From the NCBI GenBank assembly GCA_027533385.1, contig JAPZUE010000040.1, forward strand, positions 98,493 through 162,492: a stretch of DNA of 64,000 nt, in the 5' to 3' direction. The notes under the pieces were generated by a model. The model was not told the DNA's origin. It saw nothing but the letters and a program-made list of their open reading frames with translations, and did no database searches. This document shows, piece after piece, positions 9,707 to 19,248 of this stretch. Position 1 is the first letter of the stretch. Each line of letters opens with the position of its first letter. Origin of the DNA: Rhizobium sp. Its GTDB lineage: Bacteria; Pseudomonadota; Alphaproteobacteria; Rhizobiales; Rhizobiaceae. The translations under genes and the position numbers were made by a program.

Positions 9707-10552
9707 ATGGCCCAACCGACGACGGATGCAATTGGTGTGATGAAGAAGACCAAGCCCAGCCTCGCCCGAACCATGGTGTCTTCGCTGCGGAACCGCAAAT
9801 GGCGTCCGGGGGAGCGTCCGGCGACAGAGGCGGCTGACGGCGCCATGACGGTCGCGTCCTACAATGTGCATAAATGTGTCGGCACCGATGGCCGTTTCGA
9901 TCCCGAGCGGATCATCGATGTCATCCGCGAGATCGGCCCTGACGTCATCGCGCTTCAGGAGGCCGACCAACGTTTCGGGGAGCGATCCGGCCTTCTGGAT
10001 CTCAATCGGCTGCGGCTGGAGACCGGGCTGCTGCCGGTGCCTGTGGTATCGGGACCGAAGTCGCATGGCTGGCGGGGCAATGTGCTTCTGTTTCGCGAGG
10101 GGATCGTGCGCGACGTTCATCAGGTGGCGTTGCCCGGGCTTGAGCCGCGTGGAGCCCTTGTCGCGGAGATTGATCTCGAAGGCCGTTCGGGCCTGCGGGT
10201 GATTGCCGCCCATCTCGGTTTGCTGCGCTGGGCCCGGCGTCAGCAGGCGGATGTCATCCTCGATCTGCTGCAGAGCCGGGAGGAGCGTCCGACGCTGCTG
10301 ATGGGTGATTTCAACGAATGGCGGCTCGGTCCTGGTTCGGCGCTGACGCGCCTCGAACCGGTCTTCGGCCCTTTGCCCCCGCCGATCCCCAGTTTTCCCG
10401 CACGTCTCCCGGTTCTGTCTCTGGACCGGATCATGGCGAACCGGGCGGGGCTGATCCTCGATCTGACGGTCCACGATACGCCGCTTGCGCGTCTGGCATC
10501 CGACCATCTGCCGCTGACGGCGCGGCTCGATCTTTCCAAGGTGGAGGAGTGA
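9707..10552 (+). CDS. Endonuclease/exonuclease/phosphatase (EEP) family protein
   Basis: Metal-dependent phosphodiesterase fold of the DNase I/exonuclease III superfamily. About 281 residues. Active-site landmarks are VASYNVHKC (Asn), DVIALQEAD (metal-binding Glu), AHLGLLRWARRQQ (His), LLMGDFNEW (Asp/Asn) and the C-terminal SDHLPLTA (Asp-His). The substrate cannot be told from sequence: family members act on nucleic acids, phosphoinositides or sphingolipids. Its place right after a cardiolipin-synthase-like gene makes a lipid-related role possible, but that is inference. The start is uncertain: ATG 9707, ATG 9740, or a TTG overlapping the upstream stop; none has a clear ribosome-binding site. 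Confidence 0.8.
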   Translation: MAQPTTDAIGVMKKTKPSLARTMVSSLRNRKWRPGERPATEAADGAMTVASYNVHKCVGTDGRFDPERIIDVIREIGPDVIALQEADQRFGERSGLLDLNRLRLETGLLPVPVVSGPKSHGWRGNVLLFREGIVRDVHQVALPGLEPRGALVAEIDLEGRSGLRVIAAHLGLLRWARRQQADVILDLLQSREERPTLLMGDFNEWRLGPGSALTRLEPVFGPLPPPIPSFPARLPVLSLDRIMANRAGLILDLTVHDTPLARLASDHLPLTARLDLSKVEE

Positions 10553-10587
10553 GCTGGCGCCCTTTTCATTTGGTGATTTTGCGCTAA

Positions 10588-12770
<2,183 letters not shown>

Positions 12771-12771
<1 letters not shown>

Positions 12772-12824
12772 TACCAAGTGTCGATGATAGGATCCTTTGG
12801 CTTCCTATCATCGACACTTGGTAT
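12771..12824. repeat. Perfect 22-bp inverted repeat (repeat family copy A)
   Basis: The left arm 12771-12792 (beginning ATACCAAGTGTCGATGATAG) and the right arm 12803-12824 are exact reverse complements around a 10-base spacer. It fills the whole gap between the converging ligA and the diguanylate cyclase gene, beginning in the ligA stop codon and ending three bases before the other stop. Function as a two-way terminator is plausible. The same arm sequence recurs at 52315-52577 and at 14060-14077, so it is more than an ordinary hairpin. Confidence 0.93.
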
Positions 12825-12827
12825 CAA

Positions 12828-13673
12828 TCACGCCACGCTGATGGCTGCGTCGGGCCTGTCCAGGACCACCGGGTCGAGGTGGGCGCCCCGCATGAGCTCG
12901 CGTTCATGGACGATGCGGTTGCGTCCGGAGGACTTGGCGAGATAGAGCGCCCGGTCTGCGGCGGCATAAACGGCGGAAAAATCGCGCAGGGGCGTGATGT
13001 CTGCAAGCCCGCCGGAGACGGTGACCGCAATCGTCTGATGAAACGCTTCCACGAGGCGATTGGCCACGGCCCTGCGCAGCTTTTCCGCAACCGACTGGAC
13101 CTCGGCGAGATCGGCGTCGCGAAACAGGACGGCAAACTCCTCTCCGCCGATCCGGGCGATGAGATGCGGCGGGCCGACGATCTCGCTGATCGTTCCGGCA
13201 ACCGAAACGATCACGTCGTCGCCGGCCATATGCCCGTACCGATCGTTGATCTGCTTGAAGCGGTCGATATCGAGGATCAGCAGCTGGCCGCGTTCAACCT
13301 GCGAGAGATCTTCGATGAAGGCGCGCCGGTTGAGCAAACCGGACAGCATGTCCGTTCGGCTCATCTGCTGGAATTCCAGGCGGGTGCGGGCGAGGTGGAT
13401 GACCGCATAGCCCATATACATCGAGCAGAGCATGGTGAGCGTGAAAGATACGACCAGCGCAATCCCGCAGCCGATGAGAAGATCGCGCGCGAGCGGATTG
13501 AGAAGAATGCCGAAGGTGTGCAGCAGTGTCAGGATGCCGGCAACCATCAGGCTGGCGATGATGGAGATTCGCAGAGAAAGACGGGTCGCAAATCGCAGCA
13601 CGGGATCCCAATGATCGAATTCTGTCGCGCCAATATCGCGGATAACCCACGCTTCAATCTGTTTTTTCAACAT
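12828..13673 (-). CDS. Membrane-bound diguanylate cyclase (GGDEF domain)
   Basis: Expected to make c-di-GMP from two GTP. 281 residues from ATG 13673 (MLKKQIEAWV). Two membrane segments (about 35-55 and 65-90) precede one GGDEF domain with the catalytic motif ARIGGEEF, the substrate Asp region (LLILDIDRFKQINDRYGHMAGDD) and the C-terminal AADRALYLAKSSGRN. The stretch before GGEEF (GPPHLIARI) lacks the RxxD inhibitory site, so product feedback through that site is not expected. There is no recognisable sensory domain beyond the short loop between helices. An upstream TTG start (13739) would add 22 residues with no better ribosome site. It converges with ligA across copy A of the repeat. Confidence 0.88.
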   Translation of the reverse strand: MLKKQIEAWVIRDIGATEFDHWDPVLRFATRLSLRISIIASLMVAGILTLLHTFGILLNPLARDLLIGCGIALVVSFTLTMLCSMYMGYAVIHLARTRLEFQQMSRTDMLSGLLNRRAFIEDLSQVERGQLLILDIDRFKQINDRYGHMAGDDVIVSVAGTISEIVGPPHLIARIGGEEFAVLFRDADLAEVQSVAEKLRRAVANRLVEAFHQTIAVTVSGGLADITPLRDFSAVYAAADRALYLAKSSGRNRIVHERELMRGAHLDPVVLDRPDAAISVA

Positions 13674-14058
13674 CTGTTCGACCACACAATAAGACTTGAA
13701 AGGACAATCATTTCCTCGTCGCGAAGAGATTTCTCGCAACGTCTTGCGTCTAGATTTCTTGAAGGCCCGTCCCTGCGATTGTTTGCGTCAAGGTGACGAA
13801 TACAACCTATGCAGTAAAGAGCTCATTTCGGCCTCTATTAGTTTTAGTCATTGAAAAATTAAGTTTCAATGAATTTGTAACCTTTGATTGCACCGATTTC
13901 CGGATCGAATCGACACATTTACGGCTCGATGAAGCTGGATGGTACAATCTGAAGTCGATCAGGCGATTGGTTGTTCATAAACATAAGTCCACCACGTGCG
14001 GTCGATCCGGCGGGGACATAGTCAAAAGTCAGTTGTGCCTCTTCCAGGGGGAAACAGA
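13674..14058. other. Gene-free, AT-richer interval (385 bp)
   Basis: I see no credible gene here on either strand. The part near 13790-13920 is noticeably richer in A and T than the surroundings and probably contains the promoter of the minus-strand diguanylate cyclase. The missing second half of the truncated membrane-protein gene to the right is not present in any frame of this interval. Confidence 0.6.
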
Positions 14059-14469
14059 TCAAGCGTCGATGATCGGAAGCGATCGGACCGGCACGGCCTG
14101 CAGCGCGATCATGCCGACCCATTCGCGCGGCGGCACGCCGAACTTGATGACGCCAAGCAGGAGGAGGATCAGGGCGCTTGCCGCCACGCCCATGCCGTAG
14201 GCGATGACCGCGTCTCGGGCCGATTCACGCCAGGTGGCGGTCCTTCCGAAGCCGATACGATGCGACAGGCAGACGAGCAGGGGCAGATTGAGGAGGAGCA
14301 GGATCAGGAGACGCTCACGCTCCATGTAGAAGCCGAGGAACCACATCTCCATGGTCATCAGCATCGGGATGGAGAACAGCAGAGCACCCGCCACTGCGCG
14401 CGCCAGCCCGATGAGAAGCCGGCTGACATGCGCCGCCGGATCGCGACTTTGATTTTCGACCGCTTCCAT
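14059..14469 (-). pseudogene. Truncated TIGR02587/DUF2391-type integral membrane protein
   Basis: 136 codons from ATG 14469. Three hydrophobic segments are visible (ARAVAGALLFSIPMLMT; LLILLLLNLPLLVCLS; VIAYGMGVAASALILLLL). The sequence resembles my recollection of the N-terminal half of the TIGR02587/DUF2391 family, whose members are about 270 residues and continue after KIALQAVP with GSIGA. Here the match stops at MIALQAVP, eight foreign residues follow (VRSLPIIDA region) and a TGA ends the frame. The breakpoint coincides with a copy of the repeat core at 14060-14077. The function of the family is unknown. It may be a shortened but expressed protein; I favour a broken gene. Confidence 0.68.
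14060..14077. repeat. Repeat family core, copy C
   Basis: The 18-base stretch CAAGCGTCGATGATCGGA differs at one position from the left arm of copy B (52317-52334) and at two from copy A (12775-12792). It overlaps the stop codon of the truncated membrane-protein gene. No second arm is seen close by, so this may be a solo end or a decayed copy. Confidence 0.65.
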
Positions 14470-14588
14470 TGTCCCACCGTCCCTTGTCGCGCAGGGAATG
14501 CGTGAGGGACGATGGTTGTTCCGCTTGTGTGATTGGGCCAGACGGCCCCCGGCGGGGCGCCGTCTTCAGATTGGCGACGTCTCTGACC

Positions 14589-16637
14589 TCAGCCCTTCGG
14601 CTTGAAGCTCTTCTTCTTCGGGCCGGCAGCGGCGCCGCGATCGTCGAACTTGCCCTTCGGCTTGCCGGCAAAGGCCGGCTTGTCGCCCTTCGGCTTCTTC
14701 TTGAAGGCGGGCTTGTCGTCGCTCCAGTCGTTGCGCTTCGGCTTTGCCGGCGCGTCGCCCCAGACTTCGGCATCGGTCACGGCCATGCTGTCGCGCGGAC
14801 GCTCGGCACCTTCGGCCTTGCGGGCGTAGGGCTTCTTGTCACCGAACGGTTTCTTTTCGCCGTAGGGTGCCTTGTCGCCATAGGCCTTCTTTTCGCCGTA
14901 AGGCTTCTTGTCACCATAGGACTTCTTCTCGCCATAAGGCTTGCGGTCACCCTCTTCGCGCGGCGGGCGCGGGGCGCGCTCCTTCGGCGGGGCGGAGAAG
15001 TCCGGCGTGCCCGGAAGCTGGGCCAGCGTGATGCCACGCTCCAGCGCCTTGTTCGGGCCGAGAGCGCCGAGGAAGGTGTCGAGCGCGTTTGCCGCGATCT
15101 CGACGAAGGTTTCCTCGGGCTGCATCTTGATCGCGCCGATCTCGTTCTTGGTGATGTTGCCGTTGCGGCAGAGCATCGGGATCAGCCAGCGCGGTTCGGC
15201 ATTCTGGCGACGGCCCACGGAAACCGAGAACCAGACGCTGGGACCAAAATCGCCGCGCGGCTTGGTGACGGCGCTGGCGGGGTTGGCATAGTCGGGCTCC
15301 TTGCGGGCCTTGCCGGCTTCGAGGCTGACGGGGATCAGGTCTTCCGGTGCCGACCGCTTGCCGCGCTGCAGACGCAGGAAGGCGGCAGCCACCTGTTCGG
15401 CACCATGCGTTGCAATCAGCGCCTCGATCATCGGTGCTTCGTCTTCGGTGATCGCTTCGGTGAGGGTCGGATCGGCCATCAGGCGTTCGTCATCACGGGC
15501 CTGCACTTCATCGGCAGAGGGCGGCAGGGCCCAGGTCGGGCGGACATTGGCGCCGGCGAGCAGGCGTTCCGCCTTGCGGCGGGCGCTGTTGGGCACGATC
15601 AGCGCCGAGACACCCTTGTTGCCGGCGCGGCCGGTGCGGCCCGAGCGGTGCAGCAGGGTTTCGGAATTGGTGGGAAGATCCGCATGGATGACGAGCTCAA
15701 GGCCGGGCAGGTCGATGCCGCGAGCGGCGACATCGGTCGCGATGCAGACGCGGGCACGGCCGTCGCGCATGGCCTGCAGCGCATGGGTGCGCTCGTTCTG
15801 CGAGAGTTCGCCGGACAGCGCCACGACGGAGAAGCCACGATTGTGCAGGCGTGACGTCAGATGGTTGACGGCTGCGCGCGTCGAGCAGAAGACGATGGCA
15901 TTGCGGGCTTCGTAGAAGCGCAACACGTTGATGATCGCGTTTTCGCGGTCGGGATTGGCGACGGCGAGTGCCCGGTATTCGATGTCGACATGCTGCTTCT
16001 GTTCCGACACCGCCTCGATGCGGCGGGCGTCGCGCTGGTAGCTCTTGGCCAGATCGGCGATCGAGCGCGGAACCGTTGCCGAGAACATCAGGGTGCGGCG
16101 GTCGTCCGGCGATTCCTCGAGGATGAATTCGAGATCTTCGCGGAAGCCGAGGTCGAGCATCTCGTCGGCTTCGTCGAGCACCACGACCCGCATCTGCGAC
16201 AGGTCGAGCGCGCCACGGGTGATGTGGTCGCGCAGACGGCCCGGCGTGCCGACGACGATATGGGCACCGCGTTCCAGCGCCCGGCGTTCGTTGCGAATGT
16301 CCATGCCGCCGACGCAGGAGCCGATGACAGCGCCGGTTTCGGCGTAAAGCCATTCCAATTCGCGCTTCACCTGCATGGCAAGTTCGCGGGTCGGGGCGAT
16401 GGCAAGGGCGAGCGGTTGACCGGCGCGGTCGAAGCGGCCGGCTTGCGGAAGAATGGTCGGTGCCATGGCAAGGCCGAAGGCAACCGTCTTGCCGGAGCCG
16501 GTCTGGGCGGAGACGAGCGCATCGCGACCTTCAAGGTCAGGGTCGATCATCGCCTGCTGCACGGGGGTGAGGGTTTCGTACCCGCGCTTGCGCAAGGCCT
16601 CGGCGATCGCCGGGACGATGGCGTCAAAATCAGTCAT
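14589..16637 (-). CDS. DEAD-box ATP-dependent RNA helicase with basic repeat tail
   Basis: 682 residues. RecA-like helicase core: Q motif (TLTPVQQAMI), Walker A AQTGSGKT (about 44-51), PTRELAMQV, DEAD box VLDEADEML, SAT (MFSATVP), then CIATDVAARGIDLP and HRSGRTGRAG. A DbpA/CsdA-like RNA-binding domain follows (about 470-545; GRRQNAEPRWLIPMLCRNGNIT). The last ~120 residues are Lys-rich, with about seven copies of a KKPYGEK/KKAYGDK heptad and a lysine/glycine end. Likely roles are ribosome assembly or cold/RNA-decay functions as in DeaD/CsdA; the closest named homologue is uncertain. Confidence 0.93.
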   Translation of the reverse strand: MTDFDAIVPAIAEALRKRGYETLTPVQQAMIDPDLEGRDALVSAQTGSGKTVAFGLAMAPTILPQAGRFDRAGQPLALAIAPTRELAMQVKRELEWLYAETGAVIGSCVGGMDIRNERRALERGAHIVVGTPGRLRDHITRGALDLSQMRVVVLDEADEMLDLGFREDLEFILEESPDDRRTLMFSATVPRSIADLAKSYQRDARRIEAVSEQKQHVDIEYRALAVANPDRENAIINVLRFYEARNAIVFCSTRAAVNHLTSRLHNRGFSVVALSGELSQNERTHALQAMRDGRARVCIATDVAARGIDLPGLELVIHADLPTNSETLLHRSGRTGRAGNKGVSALIVPNSARRKAERLLAGANVRPTWALPPSADEVQARDDERLMADPTLTEAITEDEAPMIEALIATHGAEQVAAAFLRLQRGKRSAPEDLIPVSLEAGKARKEPDYANPASAVTKPRGDFGPSVWFSVSVGRRQNAEPRWLIPMLCRNGNITKNEIGAIKMQPEETFVEIAANALDTFLGALGPNKALERGITLAQLPGTPDFSAPPKERAPRPPREEGDRKPYGEKKSYGDKKPYGEKKAYGDKAPYGEKKPFGDKKPYARKAEGAERPRDSMAVTDAEVWGDAPAKPKRNDWSDDKPAFKKKPKGDKPAFAGKPKGKFDDRGAAAGPKKKSFKPKG
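14826..14955 (-). repeat. 21-bp tandem repeats coding the heptad tail of the helicase
   Basis: Within the helicase gene about six to seven imperfect 21-bp units encode KK-(P/S/A)-(Y/F)-G-(E/D)-K heptads. The units differ mainly by Glu/Asp and Pro/Ser/Ala swaps, as expected from duplication followed by divergence. The edges are approximate. Confidence 0.75.
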
Positions 16638-16828
16638 GAATTGGTCTTTCGAATGTGATGGATGATGCGGGCCAAAGCGCCGCGCCCGCCGATTGCGGGT
16701 ATGTTGGCGCCGTTCCTACTCGCCTCGGCCCCGAAAGTCGAGGGGCAGGGAAGGAAAAGGGTTTCTTATGGTGAAGGGACGGGGGCGTTGCCTTGTCCGA
16801 ATCCGCTGCACGGCCTAAGGCTTGATCC

Positions 16829-17467
16829 ATGTCCATCTACGCATTTTCCGGGAAGACCATCGCCATCGACTTCGAGACCGCCACGGAAGCGCGGGCGAGT
16901 GCATGTTCGGTTGGCCTTGCCTTCATCGAGGAAGGGCGGGTTGTTCGGGTCGAGGAGCGGTTGATCCGCCCACCGGAGAACCGCTATTCGCCGTTCAACA
17001 TCGCGGTCCACGGTATCCGCCCCGAGCATACGGCGCATGCCCCTGATTTTGCTGAGGTGATCTCGGAGTTTGCCGGTGATTTCGAGGGCGCGCGGATGAT
17101 CGCGCACAATGCCTCCTTCGATTTCTCGGTGTTGCGGGCCTCGCTCGATTACTGTGGGCTTGAGTATCCGGAGGTCTCCTATCTGTGCAGCGTGAAGCTT
17201 GCACAGCGGCATTGGCCGGAGCTGGGTTCACATCGGCTGAATGTGCTCGCGGCCCATCTCGGACTGACATTCCTGCACCATAATGCAGCGGAAGATGCGC
17301 GGATCTGCGCCCAAGCCTGCCTTGCCATGGCCGCAGAGGCGGGGGTGGACGACCTCTTCGACCTCGCGATGAAACTCGGGCTTAATGTCGGTCGCCTCAA
17401 TCGGCGTGGATACGAGCCGTGTTCATTTGCGCGCAAACCGCGACGGGCGGGTGCCTTGCAAGCCTGA
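16829..17467 (+). CDS. DnaQ-like 3'-5' exonuclease (DEDDh)
   Basis: 212 residues holding a single exonuclease domain. Exo I motif IAIDFET near residue 10-16, Exo II AHNASFDFSVL near 90-100, and Exo III HNAAEDA near 150, with the histidine of the DEDDh subclass. It resembles the epsilon proofreading subunit family but lacks the polymerase-binding tail, so it is more likely a stand-alone exonuclease in repair or RNA/DNA trimming than the replicative epsilon. It is divergent from the helicase gene across a 191-bp gap. Confidence 0.85.
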   Translation: MSIYAFSGKTIAIDFETATEARASACSVGLAFIEEGRVVRVEERLIRPPENRYSPFNIAVHGIRPEHTAHAPDFAEVISEFAGDFEGARMIAHNASFDFSVLRASLDYCGLEYPEVSYLCSVKLAQRHWPELGSHRLNVLAAHLGLTFLHHNAAEDARICAQACLAMAAEAGVDDLFDLAMKLGLNVGRLNRRGYEPCSFARKPRRAGALQA

Positions 17468-17507
17468 CGCGGCTGCTTATCTTTGGGACAGAGTTCACAA
17501 TGGAGTG

Positions 17508-18002
17508 ATGAACATGTCCCTCAAGTCGATCCTTGCCGCTGCCGGACTTTCGGTCGCCTTCGCCCTGCCTGCTTCTGCCGAAGTTGTCGGCAAGGTCGGT
17601 GTCGATTGGGTCGGCAATGACATCATCGTCGAGGCGATGACCGATCCCGATGTGAAGGGCATTACCTGCCACGTCACCTATTTCGACCGATCGATCATCG
17701 ATCGCCTGTCCAAGGGCAACTGGTTCGAGGACCCCTCGAACAATTCGATCGCCTGCCGCCAGACAGGGCCGATCGAAATCGGTGATATCGATCTGTCCCA
17801 GGAGGGCGAGGAAGTGTTCCGGGAGGGACTTTCGATCATCTGGAAATCGCTTGTGGTGAACCGCATCTACGACAAGCAGAACGACACGCTTGTTTACCTC
17901 GTGCATTCGCGGCAGGTGGTCGATGGCTCGGCAAAAATGGCGATCTCCACCGTACCGCTGTTCAACCAGAACGTTGTCTGGACATCCGGCAAGCCGAACT
18001 GA
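17508..18002 (+). CDS. creA: CreA family periplasmic protein
   Basis: 164 residues from ATG 17508, with GGAG four bases upstream. A Sec signal peptide (KSILAAAGLSVAFALPASA, cleavage about residue 24) leads into the conserved CreA domain (EVVGKVGVDWVGNDIIVEAMTDPDV, GITCHVTYFDRS, NNSIACRQTGPI). Two cysteines could form a disulfide. The family's biochemical role is not established; the name comes from an E. coli locus. A longer reading to 17385 would bury the signal peptide and is rejected. Confidence 0.88.
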   Translation: MNMSLKSILAAAGLSVAFALPASAEVVGKVGVDWVGNDIIVEAMTDPDVKGITCHVTYFDRSIIDRLSKGNWFEDPSNNSIACRQTGPIEIGDIDLSQEGEEVFREGLSIIWKSLVVNRIYDKQNDTLVYLVHSRQVVDGSAKMAISTVPLFNQNVVWTSGKPN

Positions 18003-18158
18003 AAGACCAGTTTAGGGGGAAACATGGCCTCTCGACATTGGTGTGACATCCGTCACTTTCGCGGTGGCTTGCCTTTCGTCATTCATTTCAGACCGGCAAA
18101 GCGTCACCCCCAATTTCGCAGCCGGTCGGGGAGGACCTGTTCGACTCTCCAAGCAAAG

Positions 18159-18188
18159 ACGCCCTGGAGCCTTGCGGATCCAGGGCGT
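18159..18188 (-). terminator. Terminator of the secreted-protein gene at 18212
   Basis: ACGCCCTGG (18159-18167) pairs with CCAGGGCGT (18180-18188). On the minus strand it lies 24 bases after the stop of the following gene and is followed by CTTTGCTT. Confidence 0.75.
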
Positions 18189-18211
18189 TCTCTCAGACAT
18201 CTGACAATGGC

Positions 18212-18577
18212 TTACTTCACGTAAACGACCTTGCCGCCGTTGGCAGCAGTCTCAACGTCGATGACGTTCATGACTTCGACGCTCTGTGCCTGAAGGGCCT
18301 GAGCGATCGCCGGATCGGCGCTTACTTCGGCCTGAGCTTCAGCCATGGCGGACTGGTCATTCGCCAGCTGCTCCAGACGGGTGTGTTGCTGACGGTCCTG
18401 GTCGTTGTCGAGGCTGTCGAGGCGGACGATGTTCACGCCTTCGGTCGACATGGTGGTGGAGCCGGTCGTGGCGGTGGCATCGACCATCGGTTCTGCGGCG
18501 GTCTGAGCCAGAGCTACGCCCGAAACGGACGCGAGGGACATGGCACCGGCGAGCGCGAGCTTTACAGCAGAATTCAT
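18212..18577 (-). CDS. Hypothetical secreted protein
   Basis: 121 residues. A clear signal peptide (KLALAGAMSLASVSGVALA, cleavage near residue 24) is followed by a Thr/Ser-rich stretch and a Gln/Ala/Asp-rich helical region (DNDQDRQQHTRLEQLANDQ) ending NGGKVVYVK. I do not recognise the family; the composition suggests a small soluble periplasmic protein. It has its own terminator and an AT-rich upstream region (around 18660-18710), so it is probably monocistronic. Confidence 0.75.
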   Translation of the reverse strand: MNSAVKLALAGAMSLASVSGVALAQTAAEPMVDATATTGSTTMSTEGVNIVRLDSLDNDQDRQQHTRLEQLANDQSAMAEAQAEVSADPAIAQALQAQSVEVMNVIDVETAANGGKVVYVK

Positions 18578-18736
18578 CGTATTTCTCCTTGGTTTCCTTG
18601 CAGAAGCTTCCGCTTCGTTGGAAGCGTAGGAGTAACGTGCGACCGCGTGCCGGGTTCCAGGTTTTGCACAAAATTAATATTAAATATAACTATTTTTGGC
18701 CAATCTGTCTGCGCGGCCTTGTGGACAAACGGGAAC

Positions 18737-18759
18737 GAGCCCCGGCGATGCCGAGGCTC
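18737..18759 (-). terminator. Terminator after cheW
   Basis: A 10-bp stem (GAGCCCCGGC 18737-18746 with GCCGAGGCTC 18750-18759, one G-U pair) with a 3-base loop, 23 bases beyond the cheW stop on the minus strand. Confidence 0.7.
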
Positions 18760-18781
18760 TCCCTGGGAAGATAAAAAGCAA

Positions 18782-19246
18782 TCAGGCGGCCTGCGCGAGC
18801 TCGTCGGCGATGACCGTGTCGAGATTCAGGAAGCAGACCATCGACTTTTCGAGGGCGACGATGCCGCGGCAGAAGGCTCGCTGGGCTTCCGGAATGATTT
18901 CCGGGGCCGGCTGCAGATCTTCCGAGCGAATGGTCATCATGTCGGACACCTGCTCGACCAGGAGGCCAACCAGCTTGCCGGCGATGTCGGTGACGATGAT
19001 GGCGGCGCGTTCCGACGGTTCCGTCATCTTCATGCCCAGGCGGCAGGCCATGTCGATAACCGGGATAACGGCGCCGCGAAGGTTGATGAGGCCGAGAACG
19101 TAAGGCGGGGTATGGGGCATCGGTGTCACCGGGGCCCAGCCGCGGATTTCGCGGATGGCCATGATGTCGATGCAGAATTCCTGGTCGCCGAGGTGGAAGG
19201 ATACGATTTCCAGATAGGCACCCGACTGTTTGATGGCATTGCTCAT
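18782..19246 (-). CDS. cheW: Chemotaxis coupling protein CheW
   Basis: 154 residues forming one CheW domain (EIVSFHLGDQEFCIDIMAIREI ... GLINLRGAVIPVIDMACRLGM ... VEQVSDMMTIRSEDLQPAPEI). It bridges methyl-accepting receptors to the CheA kinase. It starts 2 bases after the stop of the receptor gene, so the two are translated together. No cheA is nearby, so this pair must feed a signalling cluster encoded elsewhere. Confidence 0.95.
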   Translation of the reverse strand: MSNAIKQSGAYLEIVSFHLGDQEFCIDIMAIREIRGWAPVTPMPHTPPYVLGLINLRGAVIPVIDMACRLGMKMTEPSERAAIIVTDIAGKLVGLLVEQVSDMMTIRSEDLQPAPEIIPEAQRAFCRGIVALEKSMVCFLNLDTVIADELAQAA

Positions 19247-19248
19247 TT

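Noticed and set aside
13793..14200. Plus-strand frame beginning MTNTTYAVKSSF in the AT-rich gap
   Set aside because: It runs antisense into the truncated membrane gene, shows no family resemblance and lacks a ribosome site.
14469..15854. 461-codon plus-strand frame across the helicase gene
   Set aside because: Antisense to the DEAD-box helicase, which has all its motifs; the frame looks like codon-bias residue.
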